Shown here piece by piece: positions 1 to 5,097 of a stretch of 5,097 bases of DNA (position 1 is the stretch's first letter; each line of letters opens with the position of its first letter). The position numbers and the translations under genes were made by a program. Source of the stretch: an uncultured Duncaniella sp. (GTDB lineage Bacteria > Bacteroidota > Bacteroidia > Bacteroidales > Muribaculaceae); the NCBI GenBank assembly GCA_910577335.1, contig CAJTMJ010000080.1:1-5097 (forward strand), read 5' to 3'. Below the pieces are notes generated by a model. It made no database searches and was not told the DNA's origin. It saw nothing but the letters and a program-made list of their open reading frames with translations.

Positions 1-1269
1 GATAATATAATCAGCAAGATTTTTCCAAGAGGATACTTTCGAGTTCGACACCTTGTCTCACCGATGTATATGGAACGGCTCGTATATCTGGAAGCTCAAG
101 AACAACAGGGGGTTCCTTCAGTGACTTTGAGACGAATCGCACAATATCAACTGACAGCCATAGAGTTGCTTGATTTACCATCTACTTCTCTTGTAACCAT
201 GAGTGAAATACAAAACGCGGCAGCTATATGGCGAGATGTTGAGGATCCAAGCAAACGAAAGAAATCCGGTACCGATAATAGTTATCGGACGTTCATTCAT
301 GTCACAACTAATTGGCTTTCACATATGGGACTACTTGCCCAGCCGGAGGAACATGATTTTCCCGAAAAAGACAAGATCATGTCATATCTCAACTGGCTTG
401 TTGAATCCAAAGGATATTCTGTCCAGACTCATAGAAGCCGTCTGAGTATACTTCGTCATCTGATGAATTACCTTCAGGGCTCAAGCTTATTGCTTGCCGA
501 TGTTCAATCTACAGACATTGACAGTTTTCTCAAAGAACGTCATTACAATGGGTGTAATCGACGCACTATTGCAGGGCTTGTATCCGTACTACGTTGCTTC
601 TTCAGATATGCGGCTGATAGACAATGGGTGAAAGACGATTTGTGGAAAACACTTTCCGCCCCTCGACTGTACACGATGGAGCAACTTCCGTCATATCTTC
701 ATTGGGATGACGTGAAAGTTATCTTGACTGAATCTACGCGAAATCCGACGATTCAGGGCATAAGGAATCATGCAATTTTATCGCTTTTGGCAATGTATGG
801 CTTGAGATCCAGTGAAATCACTGAACTGAGACTCAAGGACATTGACTGGCGGAATAGCGTCATTCATCTGCGTAGGGCAAAAGGATGCAGACCGCAGGTA
901 ATGCCTCTGATAGATGAGGTTGCACAGCCACTTCTGAGATATATCCTTGAAGCTCGTCCAAAGTATCCGAAGCAGGAGTTTGTGTTCCTTACTACCCGAG
1001 CTCCATTCCACGGCATATGTACATCAACAGTTTACCAAGTGGCAAGTAGATCTCTGGAAGGCAGGCAACTCAACATAAGGCATCATGGTCCTCACAGTTA
1101 CCGACACAGTTGCGCAACGAGACTGGTCAATGAAGGACACTCTCTTAAAGAAGTCGCAGATGTGCTCGGACATGTGAAAATCGATACTACCGCCATCTAC
1201 GCCAAAGTCAATTTCTCCAGACTAAGGGAAGTGTCGGATATGGACTGGAAGGAGGTGCTTGAGTTATGA
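1..1269 (+). CDS. ritA: RitA-type tyrosine recombinase (5' partial)
   Basis: First recombinase of the RIT trio; predicted to act with RitB and RitC in DNA strand exchange at the element ends. The first ATG in frame is at 64 and would give 401 residues. However, the frame is open without a stop back to base 1, and the extra 21 codons (including FRVRHLVSP) read as the conserved N-terminus of this family, so the true start is probably upstream of the window. Numbering from the ATG at 64, an N-terminal extension covers about 1-95, a SAM-like core-binding domain about 100-190 and the catalytic domain about 210-390. The catalytic residues are all present: R248 (GLRSSE), K273, H344 and R347 (HSYRH), H370 (LGH) and nucleophile Y379 (AIYAKV). 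Its TGA is overlapped by the ritB ATG (ATGA, 1266-1269), suggesting translational coupling. No sign of decay is seen. Confidence 0.85.
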   Translation, partial: DNIISKIFPRGYFRVRHLVSPMYMERLVYLEAQEQQGVPSVTLRRIAQYQLTAIELLDLPSTSLVTMSEIQNAAAIWRDVEDPSKRKKSGTDNSYRTFIHVTTNWLSHMGLLAQPEEHDFPEKDKIMSYLNWLVESKGYSVQTHRSRLSILRHLMNYLQGSSLLLADVQSTDIDSFLKERHYNGCNRRTIAGLVSVLRCFFRYAADRQWVKDDLWKTLSAPRLYTMEQLPSYLHWDDVKVILTESTRNPTIQGIRNHAILSLLAMYGLRSSEITELRLKDIDWRNSVIHLRRAKGCRPQVMPLIDEVAQPLLRYILEARPKYPKQEFVFLTTRAPFHGICTSTVYQVASRSLEGRQLNIRHHGPHSYRHSCATRLVNEGHSLKEVADVLGHVKIDTTAIYAKVNFSRLREVSDMDWKEVLEL

Positions 1270-2219
1270 TGCTCAATAGTGCCATTGACAAATATGTCGA
1301 GTATAGACGTTCATTGGGAGAGTCGTTCAAAACCAATGCGAATCTTCTGAAACAGTTCTGCAATTATCTGGGGAAAGATATGAATCTGTTAGAGATAACC
1401 GCATCCATCACATCAGATTTTTTGCAATCAGGAGGCAACGAGATTACTCGAAAGTGGTTTACGCGTCACGCTGCTCTGTCTGGCTTCTTCCGGTGGTGCA
1501 TGTCACGAGGGTATGTATCAAAAATACCCTTGACTATGGATAAGCCTAAGAAACCGCAGCGAATAACACCGTATATTTACTCAGATATCGAGCTCAAGAA
1601 GTTGTTCTCAGCTGCCATGACATATCAGAAACGGCCTTCTCTCACATATCCTGAATGCGTCAAAGCAATCCTTCAGTTGACATATGTGCTGGGGTTAAGA
1701 ATCTCAGAGACCATGAGCCTTCGCATGAAAGATGTGGATCTGGCAAACTGTTGTATCACAATCCATGAATCCAAATTTTACACGTCAAGAACTGTCACTT
1801 TCAACGAGGAAGTAAAGAAACTGATTGAAAAGTTCTTTTCATGGAGAAAGGACAACTGCAAGATCTCTGATGAAGACACATCTCTATGGATTATGTGTAA
1901 CGGCTCGTCAATGAGACTGAACTGCATAAACGGCATCTTCAAAAAGATACGTATAGAAGCAGGAATCAGCCGAAACGACAACACAAGGTATCAGCCACGT
2001 ATCCACGATCTGCGCCATACGTTCGCTGTGAACCGATTAAGAAAGTGGTACCAAGATGGTAAGGATGTTCAGACTCTTTTGCCTGTGTTATCTACCTATC
2101 TGGGCCATAAACAAGTGAGTTACACAACTGTGTATCTTACCATGACTACCGGACTGCTCTCAGATGCGGCCAATCTATTCTTTGAATATGCAAACCCCAA
2201 AACAAATCAACATGAATGA
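1266..2219 (+). CDS. ritB: RitB-type tyrosine recombinase
   Basis: Second recombinase of the trio, 317 residues. The start at 1266 (ATGATG, with a second ATG at 1269) overlaps the ritA stop by 4 bp; no Shine-Dalgarno is evident, so coupling probably drives initiation. A short core-binding domain spans about 1-90, with a linker near 95-105 and the catalytic domain about 105-305. Active-site residues are R145 (GLRISE), K170, H247 and R250 (HDLRHTFAVNRL), H281 (YLGH) and Y290 (TTVYLTM). The segment from HDLRH through LRKWYQDGKD to LLPVLSTYLGH is the hallmark by which I recognise the middle RIT protein. The short N-terminal domain compared with RitA is normal for the family. Its stop overlaps the preferred ritC start by 8 bp. 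Confidence 0.85.
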   Translation: MMLNSAIDKYVEYRRSLGESFKTNANLLKQFCNYLGKDMNLLEITASITSDFLQSGGNEITRKWFTRHAALSGFFRWCMSRGYVSKIPLTMDKPKKPQRITPYIYSDIELKKLFSAAMTYQKRPSLTYPECVKAILQLTYVLGLRISETMSLRMKDVDLANCCITIHESKFYTSRTVTFNEEVKKLIEKFFSWRKDNCKISDEDTSLWIMCNGSSMRLNCINGIFKKIRIEAGISRNDNTRYQPRIHDLRHTFAVNRLRKWYQDGKDVQTLLPVLSTYLGHKQVSYTTVYLTMTTGLLSDAANLFFEYANPKTNQHE

Positions 2220-3231
2220 AAAAACCATATATCTCAGTTATTGGGTGCGGCGTTATCTCACCGACTATATGCTGGCTGCCAAGAATCTGTCGCGTAATAC
2301 GGTACGTAGCTACCGCGATACCTTCAGACTTCTTGTTGGCTACCTTCGAGATGTCTGTAATAAAAATCCAGACAAGCTCCACCTTCAGGAACTGACAATC
2401 AATGTCGTGTCAGACTTTCTTGACAATCAGCAGGAAACCCGTAACGTCTCAGTGGCTACTCGAAACCAAAGACTTGCCGCATTACAGGCCTTCGCAAAGT
2501 ATGTATCCATGAACTCTCCGGAGCATATGGAATGGAGCCGAAACATACGCAATATCCCTAAGAAGAAAGCCCCTAAGAAAATGATAACGTATCTTGAAAA
2601 GTCTGAGATGGATGCTTTGCTATCTCTGCCCGACCAGAGATCCGCTCAGGGCAGACGCGACTACGCTCTTTTGATCTTCCTATACAATACAGGAGCGAGA
2701 GCCGAAGAAGCATCCGACCTGAACGTATCATCCGTGACGCTTGCCAAAAGCAAAAGTGAATCAACAATCCCCTTGGTAACCATTGTTGGGAAAGGAAACA
2801 AGACTCGCAGATGCCCCCTTTGGGACAATGTCTGTGCAATCCTTAAGACAATAATCAATGACAGAAAGCCAGATGAACCACTCTTCTTAAACCGCTACGG
2901 CCAACGTATAACCCGATTTGGAATATACGAAATGGTGAGTCGGTATGCTCAAAAACTGGAACTACAGTTCCCTTCCGTAAGGGACAAGAGAGTTAGCCCA
3001 CATACGATCCGGCATACCACCGCAACACATCTTCTGCAAGCAGGAGTGGATATAAATACGATCCGTGCTTGGCTCAGACACGTATCTATAAACACAACGA
3101 ACATCTATGCTGAAGTAAATTTGGAGATGAAAGCTAAAGCTCTCATGACCTGTGCTATCGATAGTTCCAATGGGAAGAAAATCTCATGGAAAACCGATGA
3201 AAATCTTCTCTCTTACTTGGATAGCCTATGA
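2212..3231 (+). CDS. ritC: RitC-type tyrosine recombinase
   Basis: Third recombinase of the trio, 339 residues from the chosen start. The frame has earlier ATGs at 2164 and 2188, but these give a non-conserved leader lying wholly inside ritB. The ATG at 2212 sits in ATGAATGA over the ritB stop and begins shortly before the expected first core-binding helix, so it is preferred. The core-binding domain covers about 1-110, including a NLSRNTVRSYRDT segment, and the catalytic domain about 125-310. Residues are R163 (GARAEE), K194 (VGKGNKTRR), H264 and R267 (HTIRHTTATHLL), H290 and Y299 (NIYAEV). One oddity is that the usual LGH before the last histidine reads LRH, with the histidine itself kept. 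The LEMKAKAL tail is typical of RitC. The stop is overlapped by ATGATG of a chimeric downstream frame. Confidence 0.85.
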   Translation: MNEKTIYLSYWVRRYLTDYMLAAKNLSRNTVRSYRDTFRLLVGYLRDVCNKNPDKLHLQELTINVVSDFLDNQQETRNVSVATRNQRLAALQAFAKYVSMNSPEHMEWSRNIRNIPKKKAPKKMITYLEKSEMDALLSLPDQRSAQGRRDYALLIFLYNTGARAEEASDLNVSSVTLAKSKSESTIPLVTIVGKGNKTRRCPLWDNVCAILKTIINDRKPDEPLFLNRYGQRITRFGIYEMVSRYAQKLELQFPSVRDKRVSPHTIRHTTATHLLQAGVDINTIRAWLRHVSINTTNIYAEVNLEMKAKALMTCAIDSSNGKKISWKTDENLLSYLDSL

Positions 3232-3461
3232 TGAATCTCTGCCAGTGCCTCCAAAATAATGTTGTGAACAGCAAACTTACATGTCTGATTTACTCATCGT
3301 TGGAGGCACTGTTAAACATAAATGTCATCGCCACATTAGAAGATAACTTCGGTTCAACCCCGTGGGAACAGACCTTTGAGTTCAACAGCAAAGACAGCGG
3401 CGACGATGACAGTGGCAAGATTGTCAGCCCGATTGTGACACCCGTAAATCCGGCTATCTGA
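3228..3461 (+). pseudogene. Chimeric ORF: RIT end fused to C-terminal remnant of a TraQ-like (DUF3872) conjugation protein
   Basis: This is a 77-codon open frame whose start (ATGATG at 3228) overlaps the ritC stop. Residues 1-28 come from the RIT terminal region, including both arms of the inverted repeat, and look non-coding in character. From about 3312 it reads LNINVIATLEDNFG, then TFEFNSK, then an acidic and proline-containing tail. The EDNFG followed by TFEFN pattern resembles the C-terminus of the TraQ/DUF3872 lipoprotein of Bacteroides conjugative transposons, as I recall it. The next gene starts within its stop (TGATG, 3459-3463), as expected inside a tra operon. I therefore read it as the 3' end of a traQ-like gene cut by the RIT element, with the rest expected beyond the left edge. 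The family match is moderate because only about 50 residues remain. A small genuine fourth gene of the element is the alternative. Confidence 0.5.
3243..3311. repeat. 12-bp inverted repeat, proposed right end of RIT element
   Basis: CAGTGCCTCCAA at 3243-3254 is repeated exactly in inverse as TTGGAGGCACTG at 3300-3311, with a 45-bp spacer centred near 3277. It begins 12 bp after the ritC stop and ends where sequence resembling another gene starts. RIT elements are known to be bounded by inverted or palindromic repeats, so this is a good candidate for the recombinase binding site at the right terminus. It does not look like a terminator, because the loop is long and no T-run follows. The repeat is seen directly; its role is inferred. 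Confidence 0.6.
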
Positions 3462-3694
3462 TGAAGAAACTCCTGATGATGTTCTTCGCGTTGCTCACCG
3501 TCATGGTGGGCAACGCCGCCGGACGGAAGATAAACATAATGGATCTGCCGCCATTCGAGAGAGCTGTGATTATCATCAAGAAATTTGAAACGCTCCACCG
3601 CCCAAAGGATTATCCATATTATCAAAAGTATAACGTTATCCAAAGCAATATTGACTATGAACATGTATATCATTGCACACCAATTTATCTTTAA
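3461..3694 (+). pseudogene. 5' fragment of a secreted lysozyme (conjugation-associated), interrupted
   Basis: A 77-codon frame. Residues 1-20 form a clear signal peptide (MKK, then a hydrophobic stretch, with cleavage likely near the AAG at 19-21). Residues 22-54 contain LPPFERAVIIIKKFETLH and HRPKDYPYY, matching the start of the small lysozyme-like glycoside hydrolases encoded next to traQ in Bacteroides conjugative elements. E43 is in the position of the likely catalytic glutamate. In intact relatives PYY or PYV is followed by GYGH and roughly 100 more residues. Here the match stops after Y54 (base 3622) and the frame continues through AT-rich DNA to a chance stop at 3694. The rest of the gene should lie beyond the right end of the second element. 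The protein cannot be active as it stands. Its start overlaps the upstream stop by one base, preserving an operon-like junction. Confidence 0.7.
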
Positions 3695-3715
3695 GATAAT
3701 ATGTTTGGATAATAT
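3610..3715. repeat. Cluster of GATAATAT and TTTGGATAA inverted/direct repeats at the left end of the second element
   Basis: The motif GATAATAT occurs at 3695-3702 and 3708-3715 on the + strand and inverted (ATATTATC) at 3616-3623. TTTGGATAA at 3704-3712 is inverted as TTATCCAAA at 3636-3644. The inverted pair at 3615-3623 and 3695-3703 extends to 9 bp. The palindromes ATAACGTTAT (3630-3639) and TTATCTT-T-AAGATAA (3685-3699) lie between the arms. The whole stretch to about 3760 is strongly AT-rich, unlike the flanking genes. Clustered repeats at the point where the lysozyme gene is broken fit recombinase core or arm sites. AT-rich DNA produces some such matches by chance, so individual pairs are less certain than the cluster. 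No gene is seen between 3695 and 3824. Confidence 0.45.
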
Positions 3716-3752
3716 TAAACTATTGACATAATTTATGTGTTAAAATGATAAA
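3704..3752 (+). promoter_or_regulatory. Possible promoter of the second recombinase array
   Basis: Upstream of the recombinase starting at 3825 there is TTGACA at 3723-3728, with GATAAA 18 bp further on at 3747-3752. In the Bacteroidota style, TTTG at 3704-3707 is followed after 21 bp by TAATTTAT (3729-3736), a partial match to the -7 consensus TAnnTTTG. The TTTG sits inside the repeated TTTGGATAA motif, so recombinase binding could in principle affect expression. Neither match is strong and the sequence is AT-rich, so this is tentative. Confidence 0.25.
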
Positions 3753-3824
3753 CTTCTAAAATTTACAGCCAAGACTACCTCAATTTCCTCTTTCGATGAA
3801 CTCATCCGGAATTGTTCAAGACAA

Positions 3825-5003
3825 ATGGATGAATCAGGCTATTCCCCCGGCTGCGTAAAAGTCCACATGCGCCGATGGATACTCCATGTGTTGCCTTACC
3901 TTAAAAAGATCGGAGCAACGGCTTATACTTGTGAGATTGGAAGGCGGTTCCTATTTGAGACACTTCCAACACTTACTCCGTCCGCACAAAGACGGTATAA
4001 GCGAAGTATCAGAATATTAGATGCATTTCTCCAAACCGGTAACATACCTAAACATGCCAAACGTGTCGCAGACCCCCCATTACCCGGCGAAATAGGAGCT
4101 GTCTGCAAAGAATTCCTTGTCTATAAGATAGGACAACGTTGCCGGCTTATTACCGTTGAGAATTATCAGAGACTTCTCTCATACTTTGTGACATCATTAA
4201 ATGTCTATGGAAAGACCACTTTTGCCCAGATAGAAGAGTCCGACATCATTGCGTTTCTCAATGTGGAGGAATCGAAAAGCAGCCGTCTTAGTACCATGAG
4301 GCAATTCTACCGGTATGTATCTAAAAGGCATCCCGACATAAAGGATATGACATATATCTTTGAGTTCATGCATTCGACGAGAACAAGTAGATTGCCATCG
4401 ACATATGAAAGGGACGAAATTAAGGCCATAGAATCCCATGTTGATCGTAGCGGCCCGATAGGTAAGCGCACATATGCCATGCTCCTCCTTTCCACGAGGC
4501 TCGGTTTAAGGATTTCCGACATCATCGGACTTACATTCGACGATTTGGACTGGGACAGATCCATGCTGAATATCATTCAAGCGAAAACAGGTAGAACCGT
4601 TGAACTGCCTTTGTTGAAAGATGTCGGAGAGGCGATTGTGTCATATCTGAAAGTAAGACCAAAGACATCAAGCCCCAATATTTTTGTGACTCATGTACTT
4701 CCATATACCCCAATGAACCGATCCGGTGCAGCAAGACACATTTCAAATGTGATTGTGGGAAGCAACATACATACCGCCGGACGTAAACACGGGCCTCATT
4801 CAATGCGGTTTTCACTTGCGACCCGTCTGCTCCAGCAAGGGACAGGGCTCGTGTGCATCTCTGAAACGCTGGGCCATAGTGGGACTGACGTGACCATGAA
4901 CTACTTGCGCATAGACATCAATTCATTGACACGTTGTATGCATGATGTGCCACAAGTGGATGATAATTTTTACAATCAATCAAACGGTGGATTTTATGAA
5001 TGA
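3825..5003 (+). CDS. Tyrosine recombinase, first gene of the second array
   Basis: 392 residues from the ATG at 3825, the first conventional start in frame. A core-binding domain covers about 90-170 after an N-terminal extension, and the catalytic domain about 190-370. All active-site residues are present: R229 (GLRISD), K254 (QAKTG), H325 and R328 (HGPHSMRFSLATRLL), H351 (LGH) and Y360 (TMNYLRIDI). The residue after R328 is F rather than the common H. The tail (HDVPQV, then GGFYE) matches the first protein of integrase trios I recall from Firmicutes and Bacteroidota. The frame stays open upstream to 3744, and those codons (including SISSFDELIRNCSRQ) look like the start of a helix continuing into MDESGYSPG. 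The natural N-terminus may therefore use a non-standard start or have been lost. The stop overlaps the next gene. Function is inferred to be strand exchange at this element's ends. Confidence 0.85.
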   Translation: MDESGYSPGCVKVHMRRWILHVLPYLKKIGATAYTCEIGRRFLFETLPTLTPSAQRRYKRSIRILDAFLQTGNIPKHAKRVADPPLPGEIGAVCKEFLVYKIGQRCRLITVENYQRLLSYFVTSLNVYGKTTFAQIEESDIIAFLNVEESKSSRLSTMRQFYRYVSKRHPDIKDMTYIFEFMHSTRTSRLPSTYERDEIKAIESHVDRSGPIGKRTYAMLLLSTRLGLRISDIIGLTFDDLDWDRSMLNIIQAKTGRTVELPLLKDVGEAIVSYLKVRPKTSSPNIFVTHVLPYTPMNRSGAARHISNVIVGSNIHTAGRKHGPHSMRFSLATRLLQQGTGLVCISETLGHSGTDVTMNYLRIDINSLTRCMHDVPQVDDNFYNQSNGGFYE

Positions 5004-5097
5004 GAACAGGAAATACACCAGCGTGTTTGCACCGTATCTGGAAACGCGAGTTCGGGATAAGAACTTAATGATTTTCAACCAATCAAAAGACATAGAG
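4996..5097 (+). CDS. Second gene of the second array, probable tyrosine recombinase (3' partial)
   Basis: An ATG at 4996 overlaps the preceding stop in ATGAATGA, and the frame is open for 34 codons to the right edge. The visible start, MNENRKYTSVFAPYLETRV, resembles the N-terminal core-binding helix of short integrases that occupy the second place in recombinase arrays (FAPYLE followed by basic residues). No catalytic residue falls within the window, so the assignment rests on this short segment and on position. No Shine-Dalgarno is seen; translation is probably coupled to the upstream gene. Confidence 0.6.
   Translation, partial: MNENRKYTSVFAPYLETRVRDKNLMIFNQSKDIE

Larger units (their letters stand above)
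1..3311 (+). mobile_element. RIT (recombinase-in-trio) element, left end outside window
   Basis: Three tyrosine recombinase genes lie head to tail with overlapping stops and starts, in the order and sizes known for RIT elements: a long RitA, then RitB of about 317 residues, then RitC of about 339. Each C-terminal signature fits its RIT position: GPHSYRH with a YAKVN tail, then HDLRHTFAVNRL, then HTIRHTTATHLL with a YAEVNLEMKAKAL tail. The right end is placed at 3311 because a 12-bp inverted repeat ends there and sequence resembling another gene begins immediately after it. That boundary is inferred, and the left terminus is not in the window. RIT elements normally carry no cargo beyond the trio, and none is visible here. 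Confidence 0.8.
3623..5097 (+). mobile_element. Second tyrosine recombinase array element, left part only
   Basis: The lysozyme frame is broken at about 3622. From there an AT-rich leader with repeated motifs precedes a new tyrosine recombinase and the start of another gene overlapping it by 8 bp. This layout mirrors the RIT element upstream, but the recombinase is clearly divergent from RitA, RitB and RitC in sequence. It therefore belongs to a different lineage of multi-integrase elements, of a kind I recall in Firmicutes and Bacteroidota, and is not a tandem copy. The left boundary is inferred from loss of homology and could be off by several bases. The right end, and any third gene, are outside the window. 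Confidence 0.65.

Noticed and set aside
1..8. GATAATAT at the very start of the window, the same motif as near 3695
   Set aside because: It lies inside the ritA coding frame of the other element and is a short AT-rich word; probably chance.
2164..2211. Upstream ATGs at 2164 and 2188 as the ritC start
   Set aside because: They add a leader inside ritB with no resemblance to the RitC N-terminus; the ATG at 2212 overlapping the ritB stop fits the array layout better.
3290..3673. Minus-strand open frame of 127 codons
   Set aside because: It is antisense to the signal-peptide lysozyme fragment and the TraQ-like remnant, spans the proposed element junction and has no recognisable domain; a shadow frame.
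3685..3699. Palindrome TTATCTT-T-AAGATAA as a transcription terminator
   Set aside because: The stem is almost all A/T with a one-base centre and no following T-run, so it would not form a stable terminator hairpin; kept only as part of the repeat cluster.
64..5003. The two arrays as a tandem duplication of one element
   Set aside because: The recombinases share only the general catalytic motifs; their cores, tails and end repeats differ.
1..5097. CRISPR array, tRNA or toxin-antitoxin genes, defence cargo
   Set aside because: No regularly spaced repeats, cloverleaf sequence or small paired genes were seen; coding space is taken up by recombinases and two host fragments.

Overview
This window is accessory mobile DNA, most likely from a member of the Bacteroidota (Bacteroidales). 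The evidence is two gene remnants at 3312-3622 that resemble the end of a Bacteroides-type conjugative element transfer operon: a TraQ/DUF3872-like C-terminus, overlapped by the N-terminus of a secreted lysozyme. The genes lack clear Shine-Dalgarno sites and the intergenic DNA is AT-rich, which also fits. All coding sequence is on the + strand. No rRNA, tRNA, CRISPR array or clear terminator is visible.

Region 1 (1-3311) is most of a Recombinase-In-Trio (RIT) element. It has three consecutive tyrosine recombinases that overlap end to start: ritA (its 5' end lies beyond the left edge), ritB and ritC. All three keep the R-K-H-R-H-Y catalytic set. Just after ritC lies a perfect 12-bp inverted repeat (3243-3254 / 3300-3311), proposed to be the right end of the element.

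Region 2 (about 3312-3622) is a sliver of about 310 bp of the host element. The 3' part of the TraQ-like gene is joined on its left to the RIT end. Its stop overlaps the start of the lysozyme gene, which is intact only up to about residue 54 and breaks exactly where a GYGH-type motif is expected.

Region 3 (about 3623 to the right edge) is the left part of a second, different multi-recombinase element. An AT-rich leader with inverted and direct copies of a GATAATAT/TTTGGATAA motif precedes a complete 392-residue tyrosine recombinase. A second gene, cut by the right edge, overlaps it by 8 bp.

The simplest reading is two independent insertions of different recombinase-array elements, in the same orientation and about 310 bp apart, into adjacent genes of one conjugative transfer operon. 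The overlaps imply that each array is translated as a coupled set, consistent with recombinases that work together on one pair of ends. The assignments to RIT, TraQ and lysozyme are from recalled family features, not from a database search.
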